64,000 nucleotides of DNA from Flavobacterium sp. 9 (GTDB lineage: Bacteria; Bacteroidota; Bacteroidia; Flavobacteriales; Flavobacteriaceae): assembly GCF_002754195.1 (NCBI RefSeq), contig NZ_PEEU01000001.1:1984001-2048000 (forward strand), written 5' to 3'. This document shows, one piece after another, positions 51,846 through 60,326 of this stretch. The position numbers were made by a program, and so were the translations under genes. How positions within the stretch are numbered: position 1 is the stretch's first letter; each line of letters begins with the position of its first letter. Below the pieces are notes generated by a model. That model saw nothing but the letters and a program-made list of their open reading frames with translations, was not told where the DNA came from and did not search any database.

Positions 51846-52140
51846 TTTTTTTAAGGCACTGAGGTTCTTAGTTGCTATCCCGAAACTTCGGGACTAAGTT
51901 TTTTTAGCCACTGATTAAAATGATTTACATTTTGAATACGTCTTGATATTCTGGGTTATTTTGATTAAAATTTTTTTTTATCATTACGTAAACTGGACTA
52001 AAGTCCAGCTCTACAAAATTTACCGAACCTTTGGTTCTTTTTTATCGATCGTAATAAAAAAAGCGATTTAAAAAATAATTTTTAAATCGCTTTTTTTTGA
52101 TTCTAAATCTTAGTAGTACTTCAAAACCTTAGTCCCTTAG
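51846..52140. repeat. repeat-filled spacer bracketed by inverted copies of a dispersed repeat
   Basis: A forward copy of the TTAAGGCACTGAGGTTCTTA-type repeat starts at 51851. It is broken by the palindrome TCCCGAAACTTCGGGA (51878-51893). An inverted copy lies at 52109-52140. Inside are the hairpin CTGGACTAAAGTCCAG (51990-52005) and a terminator. I see no coding sequence here. Confidence 0.65.
52055..52098. terminator. hairpin terminator
   Basis: AAAAAAGCGATTTA pairs with TAAATCGCTTTTTT, with A and T tracts on both sides. It can end the leftward lipoprotein gene transcript. Confidence 0.8.
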
Positions 52141-52145
52141 AAACT

Positions 52146-52868
52146 CTAAATAGGTTTATAACTTTTCACTTCCCATTTTTTAGAGGCTAAATCAATGTAG
52201 TTATAATGTAAAACATCATTTTTATCGAATTGTCCGTTTTGGTTCGTGTCTTCGATTGTTCTAAAGTATAAGCGGTTTTTAGATTCTATTAAACTCCAAT
52301 CCACCAATTCCTGAAGATCTGCAGAAACTTTAGTAAAATTCTCACCACTAATATTACTCAAATACAATGTTTTAATATCTCCGGTATCAATTTTACCATC
52401 TTTATTAGTATCAGAATCTGTCAAAGTATAAACCATAACTTTATTCTGCGTTCTGTCTGAAACTGTTTTTAAATAAGTCGCCGTTAAAATCAAAACCGGC
52501 TTATCAGATAAAGGGCGAATAGAATCTGAATCTACTTTTTGAAATTTCAAATTTTGCAAATAACCTGTAATCTCATATTCGCCTAAATTTGAAATCGTAA
52601 AACTCACATCATTCACACTTGAAGATCCATAACGCGCTTTTGTTCCTTTTTCAAACACACGTAAATCTCCAACAGGATGAATTAGATAGTTCGTTCCTTC
52701 CATTTGAATAGGCAAATCAGCAACTTCTATTTGCGTTGAATCTGTTTTTGTAACAACACTTCCTTTACTGGCAGCATCATAAATTACTTTCGGTTTCTGA
52801 ACTTCATCTTTACAACTCACTAATGTTCCGATGATTGCTAAGGCTATATATTTTAAGGAATTTTTCAT
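52146..52868 (-). CDS. hypothetical lipoprotein with two EF-hand-like loops
   Basis: The 240-residue lipoprotein (lipobox AIIGTLVSCKD) carries two calcium-loop-like sequences, DTNKDGKIDTGDIKTLYLS (about 151-169) and DTNQNGQFDKNDVLHY (about 209-224), as in dockerin or EF-hand loops, surrounded by beta-rich sequence. It could bind calcium in the periplasm or on the surface. No family name comes to mind. It has its own -7 box and is downstream of the TonB-receptor operon but probably separate. Confidence 0.75.
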   Translation of the reverse strand: MKNSLKYIALAIIGTLVSCKDEVQKPKVIYDAASKGSVVTKTDSTQIEVADLPIQMEGTNYLIHPVGDLRVFEKGTKARYGSSSVNDVSFTISNLGEYEITGYLQNLKFQKVDSDSIRPLSDKPVLILTATYLKTVSDRTQNKVMVYTLTDSDTNKDGKIDTGDIKTLYLSNISGENFTKVSADLQELVDWSLIESKNRLYFRTIEDTNQNGQFDKNDVLHYNYIDLASKKWEVKSYKPI

Positions 52869-52891
52869 GTATGCTAATTATATAAGAATAT

Positions 52892-52899
52892 CAAATATA
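52892..52899 (-). promoter_or_regulatory. Bacteroidota -7 box of the EF-hand lipoprotein gene
   Basis: The minus strand reads TATATTTG, 23 bases before the ATG at 52868. Confidence 0.65.
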
Positions 52900-52914
52900 G
52901 TATTTTTGATTGTA

Positions 52915-53565
52915 TTATCTACTTTTATTGAATTTTACCAGAGTAAATATATTGAGAAACACAAGTCCTAAATAACCTAACGATAGAATTTTCCATTTGT
53001 TTTGAAAAAATGATAATTGAAAAGCTTTTTCCTCCTCTTCTCTTTTATTTTTTAATTCCCAATGTCTTTGTTCTGCCATTAATGCACTAGTATTACAGTT
53101 CATTCTCTGATAGTGAATAGTGTCCTTAACTTTTTTTGGTGTATTACTACTTCCTAAAATATAAATATCATTGTCGTTCATAGCCCAGGTTGGAGCATCT
53201 TCTTCAATTAAAATATCAAGAGTAGTAATAAAAGTTTGATAATAAGATTTTGAACCAAAATGCATTTTAATTCCATTAACTGTATCTTTTTCAATTCTTA
53301 ATTTCCTAAGATAAAGTTTCATTTCTTTCAATTTCTTCTTTTCTAAATAACTTCCGTCAAAATTAAATACTTTATATTTTCGTAAAGTAGCAACCTTATA
53401 TTCTTCGAATTCATTTCCAACAGGAACATTAAGATTAATCCAGCCATAAACCTTAAAAGCATCCACTTTATAAAAATGATAGAAACAAAACACCGGGATC
53501 AAAACCAAGGAAATCATTCCCGGAACGTAAAAAATCTTCTTTCGCTTTTCACGTTTTTCTATCAT
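52915..53565 (-). CDS. hypothetical two-TM protein with a periplasmic domain
   Basis: The 216-residue protein has a membrane helix near each end (about 13-31, YVPGMISLVLIPVFCFYHFY, and 193-211, LSLGYLGLVFLNIFTLVKF) and a periplasmic region between, containing NLNVPVGNEFEEYKVATLRK. It overlaps the receptor gene by four bases (ATGA), so it is translated from the same message. The topology recalls ExbD- or TonB-accessory proteins, but no such motif is visible. Possibly it helps energise or partner the receptor. Confidence 0.7.
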   Translation of the reverse strand: MIEKREKRKKIFYVPGMISLVLIPVFCFYHFYKVDAFKVYGWINLNVPVGNEFEEYKVATLRKYKVFNFDGSYLEKKKLKEMKLYLRKLRIEKDTVNGIKMHFGSKSYYQTFITTLDILIEEDAPTWAMNDNDIYILGSSNTPKKVKDTIHYQRMNCNTSALMAEQRHWELKNKREEEEKAFQLSFFQNKWKILSLGYLGLVFLNIFTLVKFNKSR

Positions 53566-56024
53566 AATCTGGCATTCAATTTTATATTGAAAACTCTCGA
53601 AGTCATATAATTTGGAATCGCATATTGATTTTTGGAATATACATCACGAACCCAAGTATTGGTTATTGCATTTTGATTATTGAAAAGATTGAAAATCTCT
53701 AATCCAACAGATAATTCTTTGAAGTTTTTCAACCAATTTGCTTTAGCAACTTTAGTACTGTTATCTACAAAAACTTTGGCAAAACCAATATCCACTCTAC
53801 GATAATCGTTTAATCTGTTTTGGTATAGATACGGATCCGAATATGCTGGCGCGCCTCCAGGCAAACCAGTATTATAAACTAAATTCAGATACAATTTTAC
53901 ACTTGGAATATTTGGCATATAATCCTGAAACAACATCGCAAATTTCAAACGCTGATCTGTTGGTCTTGCGATATATCCTTTATCTGCGTAATCTTCTTCG
54001 GTTTTCAAATAACCAAAACTAATCCACGATTCTGTTCCCGGCACAAATTCTCCATTTAATCTAAAATCAAGACCTTGCGCATATGCTTTTGCATTATTAT
54101 TGGCGATATAACGAATTCGAACATTATCGATCGAATACACATTTACATCAGACAGTGATTTATAATATAGTTCCGTTACCCATTTAAAAGGGCGATTCCA
54201 CATTTTAAAATTATAATCATTCCCTAAAACAATATGAACAGATTCCTGCGCTTTTACATTTGGATTCACAACGCCATCCAAATCCCTGAGTTCTCTATAA
54301 AATGGTGGCTGATGATATAATCCGCCCGAGAGCCTGAAAACCATATCCATATCCCAATCCGGCTTTATGGCAAATTGTGCACGCGGACTAAAAACAACTT
54401 GATTTTTTCCTTCAACAGCGGCTCCTGAAACATTCCAACTCTGGAAACGCGCTCCTAAATGATACCAAATTTGATTAGATCCAAGTTCTGCTTTTTTATT
54501 GTATTGTGCGTATCCGGAAAATCTGTTTATGGTATTATAGTTTGTTGCACGAACATCCTGATACGGCAACAATGGCCCTGTATAAGGTTGATATGGCTGA
54601 TTATTTTGTGGCAAAATAACAATTGGAGGATTTATAGAAAATCCAGCTGAATCAATCATTTCCCATTCTACAATTCGATCTCTAATAGATTCTCTGGTAT
54701 ATTTAAGTCCAAATTCTAATTGACTGTCATTTAACCATTCTTTAAATCCTTTAATTTCTGCATTTGCAATTAAAGCATCCAAATCATTTCGGGCGTGACT
54801 CAATTGCGAACCAATTCCTTTTGTAAAATCAACTTGAGACTCATCTTGATCTTCACCAACATTTCCAAGACGATACTGCGCCAGAATATCAAAATGTTCC
54901 TGCTCTGTAGTATGAAATAGCGAACCTATAAGTTTTAACGTCAAAGTTGGAGAAACTTTATAAGTCGTTTTTAATGCTCCAAAATAAGTATCGTATTTAT
55001 CTCTTTCCTGACCTTCATAATATACAGCAAGAGACATTGGCTGATCGATTGTTCCAAATTTTGTCTCGCGGGTTAAAGGCTGATACAAATACTTATTTTC
55101 AGAAATGTTTCCTAAAAAACTAATTTGCCATTTTTGCGAAATATCATAATTGATATTCGTTTGAATATCGGCAAAAGTTGGTGTATAATTCGTTTCTGTA
55201 TCTTGGCTATTAACCAACAAACTATTATTTCTATAACGAACTCCTGTTACTGCAGACCATTTTTTATCTTTAGAAACAGCATCAACAGACACGCTTCCGC
55301 CTAATAAACTTGCCTCTAAAGAAGCACCAAACTGAGTTGGTTTTCTATACGTAATATCTAAAACAGAGGATAATTTATCTCCAAATTTAGCTTGAAATCC
55401 TCCAGCCGAAAAATCAACGTTTTGAACCAAATCTGTATTTGTAAAACTCAATCCTTCTTGCTGACCGGAACGAATTAAAAACGGACGATAAACTTCGATT
55501 TCGTTTACATAAACTAAATTTTCATCATAATTTCCGCCACGAACAGCATATTGTGTACTTAATTCATTATTTGAATTTACTCCCGGCAATGTTTTTAGAA
55601 TATTTTCGATTCCGGCATTTGCTCCGGGAATCTTTTTAATCGTTGCCGCATCAATAGTTGTAATTCCCTGAACCCGTTTTTTATTTTTGGAAGAAACAAA
55701 AACCTCTCCCATTTGTTCTTCAGAATTACTCATTACAGGATTAAAAATAAAAACTTCATTTGGTTTCAGATTTACTGCCAAACTCATCATTTTTAAAGAA
55801 ATGTGAGTAAAAATCAAAGAAGTTTTTTTGTTCGAAGGAACATCGATTTCAAAAAAACCGTTTGCATCTGATTGCGTTGCATTCCCTGAAGAAGTTATAT
55901 TGACATCGACGACCGGACGTTTTTGATCATCTAAAATAATACCTTTAACATGAGCATTTTGAGCAAATGAAATACAAGAAATGCATAAAAAAAGAAAACC
56001 GAATATTACTCTGTTATTATTCAA
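53562..56024 (-). CDS. TonB-dependent receptor with CarboxypepD_reg-like N-terminus
   Basis: The 820-residue protein has a signal peptide (VIFGFLFLCISCISFAQN) and a carboxypeptidase-regulatory-like domain (about 25-105, VKGIILDDQKRPVVDVNITS). The plug follows (about 115-235: ANAGIENILKTLPGVNSNNE, LSTQYAVRGGNYDENLVYVN) and then a 22-strand barrel ending FNIKLNARL. The substrate is unknown. It is flanked in the operon by an M23 peptidase and a two-TM protein, without a SusD gene, so a SusCD-type polysaccharide role is unlikely. Confidence 0.92.
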   Translation of the reverse strand: MNNNRVIFGFLFLCISCISFAQNAHVKGIILDDQKRPVVDVNITSSGNATQSDANGFFEIDVPSNKKTSLIFTHISLKMMSLAVNLKPNEVFIFNPVMSNSEEQMGEVFVSSKNKKRVQGITTIDAATIKKIPGANAGIENILKTLPGVNSNNELSTQYAVRGGNYDENLVYVNEIEVYRPFLIRSGQQEGLSFTNTDLVQNVDFSAGGFQAKFGDKLSSVLDITYRKPTQFGASLEASLLGGSVSVDAVSKDKKWSAVTGVRYRNNSLLVNSQDTETNYTPTFADIQTNINYDISQKWQISFLGNISENKYLYQPLTRETKFGTIDQPMSLAVYYEGQERDKYDTYFGALKTTYKVSPTLTLKLIGSLFHTTEQEHFDILAQYRLGNVGEDQDESQVDFTKGIGSQLSHARNDLDALIANAEIKGFKEWLNDSQLEFGLKYTRESIRDRIVEWEMIDSAGFSINPPIVILPQNNQPYQPYTGPLLPYQDVRATNYNTINRFSGYAQYNKKAELGSNQIWYHLGARFQSWNVSGAAVEGKNQVVFSPRAQFAIKPDWDMDMVFRLSGGLYHQPPFYRELRDLDGVVNPNVKAQESVHIVLGNDYNFKMWNRPFKWVTELYYKSLSDVNVYSIDNVRIRYIANNNAKAYAQGLDFRLNGEFVPGTESWISFGYLKTEEDYADKGYIARPTDQRLKFAMLFQDYMPNIPSVKLYLNLVYNTGLPGGAPAYSDPYLYQNRLNDYRRVDIGFAKVFVDNSTKVAKANWLKNFKELSVGLEIFNLFNNQNAITNTWVRDVYSKNQYAIPNYMTSRVFNIKLNARL

Positions 56025-56035
56025 ACGTTTTGATT

Positions 56036-57718
56036 TTATTTTTGTTGACTTCTAAAAAAATGAGTTTCAAAGATAGCAGAATTACCCACATTATCAATTA
56101 CTTCAATTTTTAAATCGTTTGCCCCTTCGGCAAGCATTGTATCATCAAAAGTATGTGTGATTTTCTTTGTTTTATTTTCATATTCAAACAAAATCCAGTT
56201 TCCGTTTAAATATCCGTTGTATGATTTAATTCCCGATGCAGCATCGTTAATGATAAAATCTATTTTTTTGACATCACTAATCCATTTATCCTGAATTGGT
56301 TTTACAATTTTAATTGTTGGCTTAATTGTATCCAAAACCAACCCGAATTGTCCTAATGTTTTTGATTTGGCCGTAAAAACATCTCCTTTTCTAATGGTTC
56401 CGTTATAACTGTTTCCTCTTCCAATATAAAGTTTATCTCTTAATTCTTCCGGATATGAACTGTCTTTTATCGTAATCGTAAAATTCGAATGCACCGGAAC
56501 TGTATCATCATGAATATAGATACGATTGTTTTTTACATCGAAATTCAAATTAAAATCATCATAAAAAGTTCCCGCTGGAAAAAATACTGACATATTATCT
56601 TTTTCGAAATTGGAATCTTTATTGACTTTAATAAAATATTTTGAAGTCGCAGGTTCTTCTTTTACAATTGGCGTTGCAGCATCATATTCAACCGGAACCG
56701 TAATTGTATTTAAATTCCCAAAATAATCCGAAACTTCAATTCTATACGTCGAAGCTAAATTCGGCTCGACCGGAATAATTCCTCGTAATGAATCTGTTTT
56801 TATTATGCTTAAAGCAAAAGGCGTTTTCATGAAAAGTTTTTGAATGCGCTGACCTGATTTTTTATATTTACCATAATCAATCAATGCATTTACATAACGC
56901 ATTTCGTCAAACGAATAAGTATTGAACTGATAATTATAATTTTGATTTCCGTTAAAAAAAGTAGAAACATTAAAAACCCCATTTTTATTAAAAGAGACAT
57001 CATCAAAATCTACGGCTACAATTCCAAAACCAATTTTTCCGTTCGCTTTTACTTTACTTGCCAAATAAGTCCCGTCTTTTTGAAGTGCAACATTTAGCAA
57101 CAAAGGCTGTTTAGATTGATTTACCATAGAATTCTCTAACGGATAAACATAAACACTCGAAACTGTTGGCTTTTTAGTGTCTTTAATATTTTTATCGAAT
57201 CCAAAAAATATCGGATTAATTACAAATTCTGTTTTAGTATCACGAATTTCAAAATGTAAATGCGGTCCTTCAGAAGAACCTGTATTTCCGGAAAGCGCAA
57301 TTAGTTGACCTTTTGTAACTTGTAATTCATCTGGCTTTAGAAACATTTCGATTTCGTAAGCCTTCTCTTTGTAATGTGTTTTTTTGACATAATCCTGAAT
57401 TGGACCAACTGTAGTTTGCAAATGTCCATAAACCGAAGTGTAGCCATTTGGATGTGTAATATAAATGCATTTTCCGTTTCCGAAAGTAGAAATTTTGATT
57501 CTCGAAACGTAACCATCTGCAATTGCGTAAACATTTAATCCTTCTCTTTGGTTTGTTTTTAAATCAAAACCGGCGTGAAAATGATTCGGTCTTAATTCCC
57601 CAAAATTCCCCGAAAGCTGCATTGGAATATCAAGCGGCGGACGAAAATAATCCTTCGGATATTGGGTTTGAGCGAAAATAAAATTAGTAAAAAACAGGGC
57701 AAGCAGTGATAATCTCAT
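56036..57718 (-). CDS. M23 family (LytM-like) metallopeptidase
   Basis: The 560-residue protein has a signal peptide (LSLLALFFTNFIFAQTQ) and an N-terminal M23 domain with the zinc ligands in GELRPNHFHAGFDLKTN and EGPHLHFEIRDTKTEF, plus GKCIYITHPNGYTSVYGHLQ. The C-terminal 350 residues are beta-rich with a PKF-like tail. Peptidases of this family cleave peptidoglycan crosslinks or stems, and the presence of the ligands suggests an active enzyme. It is first in an operon with the TonB receptor (11-base gap). Confidence 0.9.
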   Translation of the reverse strand: MRLSLLALFFTNFIFAQTQYPKDYFRPPLDIPMQLSGNFGELRPNHFHAGFDLKTNQREGLNVYAIADGYVSRIKISTFGNGKCIYITHPNGYTSVYGHLQTTVGPIQDYVKKTHYKEKAYEIEMFLKPDELQVTKGQLIALSGNTGSSEGPHLHFEIRDTKTEFVINPIFFGFDKNIKDTKKPTVSSVYVYPLENSMVNQSKQPLLLNVALQKDGTYLASKVKANGKIGFGIVAVDFDDVSFNKNGVFNVSTFFNGNQNYNYQFNTYSFDEMRYVNALIDYGKYKKSGQRIQKLFMKTPFALSIIKTDSLRGIIPVEPNLASTYRIEVSDYFGNLNTITVPVEYDAATPIVKEEPATSKYFIKVNKDSNFEKDNMSVFFPAGTFYDDFNLNFDVKNNRIYIHDDTVPVHSNFTITIKDSSYPEELRDKLYIGRGNSYNGTIRKGDVFTAKSKTLGQFGLVLDTIKPTIKIVKPIQDKWISDVKKIDFIINDAASGIKSYNGYLNGNWILFEYENKTKKITHTFDDTMLAEGANDLKIEVIDNVGNSAIFETHFFRSQQK

Positions 57719-57862
57719 AAGGCAACATTTTTGCTAAGATAAAGAAATTAGCTCCTAAAAACGAGTAAAAAGCTACAAAAATACAATTAATTGAATTTCA
57801 TTTGTTTGATTATTTTTAATGTAAAAAAATCGATAAAAAATTGCATTAATAAAAAGGAATAC

Positions 57863-57870
57863 TAACTTTG
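57863..57870 (+). promoter_or_regulatory. Bacteroidota -7 box of the zapB-like/zapA transcript
   Basis: TAACTTTG matches TAnnTTTG, 29 bases before the ATG at 57899. Confidence 0.65.
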
Positions 57871-57898
57871 TATGATTAAGTAATGAATAGGATTTATA

Positions 57899-58189
57899 AT
57901 GAGTGTAATTGCAGAAATAATTGATACTCTTGAATATAAAGTCGAAAAGCTTTTTGAGAAATCAAAGGCCCTAGAAAAAAACAATCAGGTTTTAAGATTA
58001 GAACTAGCCAAAGCTGCGCAAATTATCCAGAAACAATCTGAAGAAATGGAGGCTTTGAAGAAGCAATATGATACACTTAAAATAGCCAATTCGTTGCTCG
58101 GCAGCGACAATAACAAGAGAGAGACAAAGCTTAAAATAAATTCATTAATTCGCGAAATTGATTACTGTATAGCACAACTATCAGATTAG
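57899..58189 (+). CDS. ZapB-like coiled-coil protein
   Basis: The 96-residue protein is almost entirely one coiled coil (about 8-70, KVEKLFEKSKALEKNNQVLR, LELAKAAQIIQKQSEEMEAL) with a short tail. Length, composition and the zapA gene six bases downstream make a divisome-associated ZapB-type role plausible. Sequence similarity to E. coli ZapB cannot be assessed by eye. Confidence 0.75.
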   Translation: MSVIAEIIDTLEYKVEKLFEKSKALEKNNQVLRLELAKAAQIIQKQSEEMEALKKQYDTLKIANSLLGSDNNKRETKLKINSLIREIDYCIAQLSD

Positions 58190-58195
58190 AAAGAC

Positions 58196-58489
58196 ATGGA
58201 CGGAAAGCTTAGAATTAAAATATCAATCGCAGACAGAGTCTATCCATTAACGGTAGAACCATCTCAGGAAGAAGGACTTAGAAGTGCTTCTAAGAAAATT
58301 GATGCTATGATCAAGCAATTCGAAGAAAGTTACGCGGTTCGTGACAAACAAGATGTTCTGGCTATGTGTGCCTTGCAATTTGCATCACAAGTAGAACAAA
58401 AACAGATTGATAATGCAATCGATGGTGAAGAAACTATCGAAAGAATTAAAAGATTAAATTCGCTATTAGATCAATATCTCGAAAATTAA
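58196..58489 (+). CDS. zapA: cell division protein ZapA
   Basis: The 97-residue protein opens KLRIKISIADRVYPLTVEPS, then EEGLRSASKKIDAMIKQF, the ZapA globular head, and ends with a helix (QKQIDNAIDGEETIERIKRL). ZapA bundles FtsZ filaments at midcell. Its position with a ZapB-like gene upstream and a 6S-like RNA downstream is the usual layout, because zapA and the 6S gene are linked in many bacteria. Confidence 0.93.
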   Translation: MDGKLRIKISIADRVYPLTVEPSQEEGLRSASKKIDAMIKQFEESYAVRDKQDVLAMCALQFASQVEQKQIDNAIDGEETIERIKRLNSLLDQYLEN

Positions 58490-58509
58490 ACGTTCTTTAC
58501 AGAAACTAA

Positions 58510-58676
58510 GATACTGCCTACATTAGTTCACAATTGGTAAACTCAACACTAACAATTTAGAATGAGCAAATCGTCGCTACTATAGTATGCCCTGCTTCGA
58601 CTGGGAAACTTGAACAGTGAGTTAGCTCAAAACTTGTCTTTACGAGTTTATTCAAGCAATTAATGTAGGCTTTTTT
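58510..58676 (+). ncRNA. ssrS: 6S RNA (6S-Flavo-like)
   Basis: GCCTACATTA (58516-58525) pairs exactly with TAATGTAGGC (58661-58670), which closes a roughly 155-base RNA and is followed by six T. Further pairs inside (for example the palindromic ACTATAGT at 58580-58587) give a long rod with a central opening, the 6S shape. It lies between zapA and rny, and zapA-linked 6S is common. Rfam holds a 6S-Flavo family that I recall as this type. 6S RNA mimics an open promoter and holds RNA polymerase in stationary phase. Confidence 0.75.
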
Positions 58677-58696
58677 ATATATAAATTTTAACAAAC

Positions 58697-60259
58697 ATGG
58701 ACATAATAACGATCATTATTTCAGGGATTGTGGGGATTGCAGCAGGATTTGCAATCGCTAAAATCATCGAAAAAAGCAATATTTCTAATTTAATTAAAAA
58801 CGCAAAGAAAGAAGCCTCTTCCATTTTAAAAGACGCTAATTTAGAAGCAGAAAATATCAAAAAAGATAAAATCCTTCAAGCAAAAGAGCGTTTTATCGAA
58901 TTAAAATCAGAGCACGAACAAGTTATTTTAGCTAGAGATAAAAAAGTAGCTGAAGTAGAAAAAAGAGTGCGTGACAAAGAATCTCAGATTTCAAATGAAC
59001 TTTCGAAAGCCAAAAAAGTAAATGACGATTTTGAAGCTAAAACAAATGAATACAATAATAAAATTGAAGTTTTAGACAAAAAACAAGCTGAAGTAGACAA
59101 ATTACACAAAAGTCAACTGCAACAACTTGAAGTAATTTCAGGACTTTCTGCTGAAGAAGCAAAAGAACAATTAGTTGAAGGTTTAAAAGCTGAAGCTAAA
59201 AGTAAAGCAATGTCTCATATTCAGGATACAATTGAAGAGGCAAAACTTACTGCGCAACAAGAAGCTAAGAAAATTATCATCAATACAATCCAGAGAGTTG
59301 GAACTGAGGAAGCGGTTGAAAATTGCGTTTCAGTATTTAACATTGAATCTGATGATGTAAAAGGTAGAATTATTGGTCGTGAAGGTCGTAACATTAGAGC
59401 TCTTGAAGCTGCAACCGGAGTAGAAATCATTGTTGATGATACACCGGAAGCTATTATTCTATCTTGTTTTGATCCTGTTCGTAGAGAAATTGCTCGTTTG
59501 TCATTGCACAAATTAGTAACTGACGGACGTATTCACCCAGCGAGAATTGAAGAAGTTGTTGCTAAAACAGCGAAACAAATCGACGATGAAATTATCGAAG
59601 TTGGTAAACGTACTGTAATCGACTTAGGAATTCACGGTTTACACCCTGAATTAATTAAAGTTGTTGGTAGAATGAAATACCGTTCATCTTACGGACAAAA
59701 CTTATTGCAACACTCAAGAGAGGTTTCTAAACTTTGTGGTATCATGGCTGCCGAATTAGGTTTGAATGTAAAATTGGCAAAAAGAGCTGGTTTACTTCAT
59801 GATATTGGTAAAGTGCCAGATACTGAAAGCGATTTACCACACGCATTATTAGGTATGCAATGGGCTGAGAAATATGGTGAAAAAGAAGAAGTTTGTAATG
59901 CAATTGGAGCTCACCACGATGAGATCGAAATGAAATCATTACTTTCTCCAATCGTTCAGGTTTGTGATGCTATTTCAGGTGCAAGACCAGGCGCAAGACG
60001 TCAGGTGTTGGATTCATACATTCAGCGTTTGAAAGATCTTGAAGAAGTTGCTTACGGATTTAGCGGTGTAAAAAATGCATACGCAATTCAGGCTGGTAGA
60101 GAACTTCGTGTAATCGTAGAAAGCGAAAAAGTTTCTGATGATAACGCTGCAAACCTATCTTTCGAAATTTCACAAAAAATCCAAACTGAAATGACTTATC
60201 CAGGTCAGGTAAAAGTTACTGTAATTAGAGAAACCAGAGCAGTTAATATCGCTAAGTAA
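58697..60259 (+). CDS. rny: ribonuclease Y
   Basis: The 520-residue protein has an N-terminal membrane helix (about 3-22, [20 protein letters not shown]), a long coiled coil (about 25-150), a KH RNA-binding domain ([20 protein letters not shown]) and an HD domain ([16 protein letters not shown] with His-Asp metal ligands, and [14 protein letters not shown]). RNase Y starts decay of many mRNAs at single-stranded sites. It follows the 6S-like RNA by about 20 bases and has its own terminator. Confidence 0.97.
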   Translation: MDIITIIISGIVGIAAGFAIAKIIEKSNISNLIKNAKKEASSILKDANLEAENIKKDKILQAKERFIELKSEHEQVILARDKKVAEVEKRVRDKESQISNELSKAKKVNDDFEAKTNEYNNKIEVLDKKQAEVDKLHKSQLQQLEVISGLSAEEAKEQLVEGLKAEAKSKAMSHIQDTIEEAKLTAQQEAKKIIINTIQRVGTEEAVENCVSVFNIESDDVKGRIIGREGRNIRALEAATGVEIIVDDTPEAIILSCFDPVRREIARLSLHKLVTDGRIHPARIEEVVAKTAKQIDDEIIEVGKRTVIDLGIHGLHPELIKVVGRMKYRSSYGQNLLQHSREVSKLCGIMAAELGLNVKLAKRAGLLHDIGKVPDTESDLPHALLGMQWAEKYGEKEEVCNAIGAHHDEIEMKSLLSPIVQVCDAISGARPGARRQVLDSYIQRLKDLEEVAYGFSGVKNAYAIQAGRELRVIVESEKVSDDNAANLSFEISQKIQTEMTYPGQVKVTVIRETRAVNIAK

Positions 60260-60278
60260 TCTCAACATATTATAAAAT

Positions 60279-60310
60279 AAAAAAGGCTATCATAACGATA
60301 GCCTTTTTTA
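60279..60310 (+). terminator. terminator of rny
   Basis: AAAGGCTATC pairs with GATAGCCTTT around ATAAC and is followed by a T run. Confidence 0.9.
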
Positions 60311-60326
60311 TTTATGCCAAATTCAT

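Noticed and set aside
51990..52005. CTGGACTAAAGTCCAG as a regulatory operator
   Set aside because: It is a palindrome but sits far from any start codon, in a repeat-filled spacer. A repeat or hairpin is the simpler reading.
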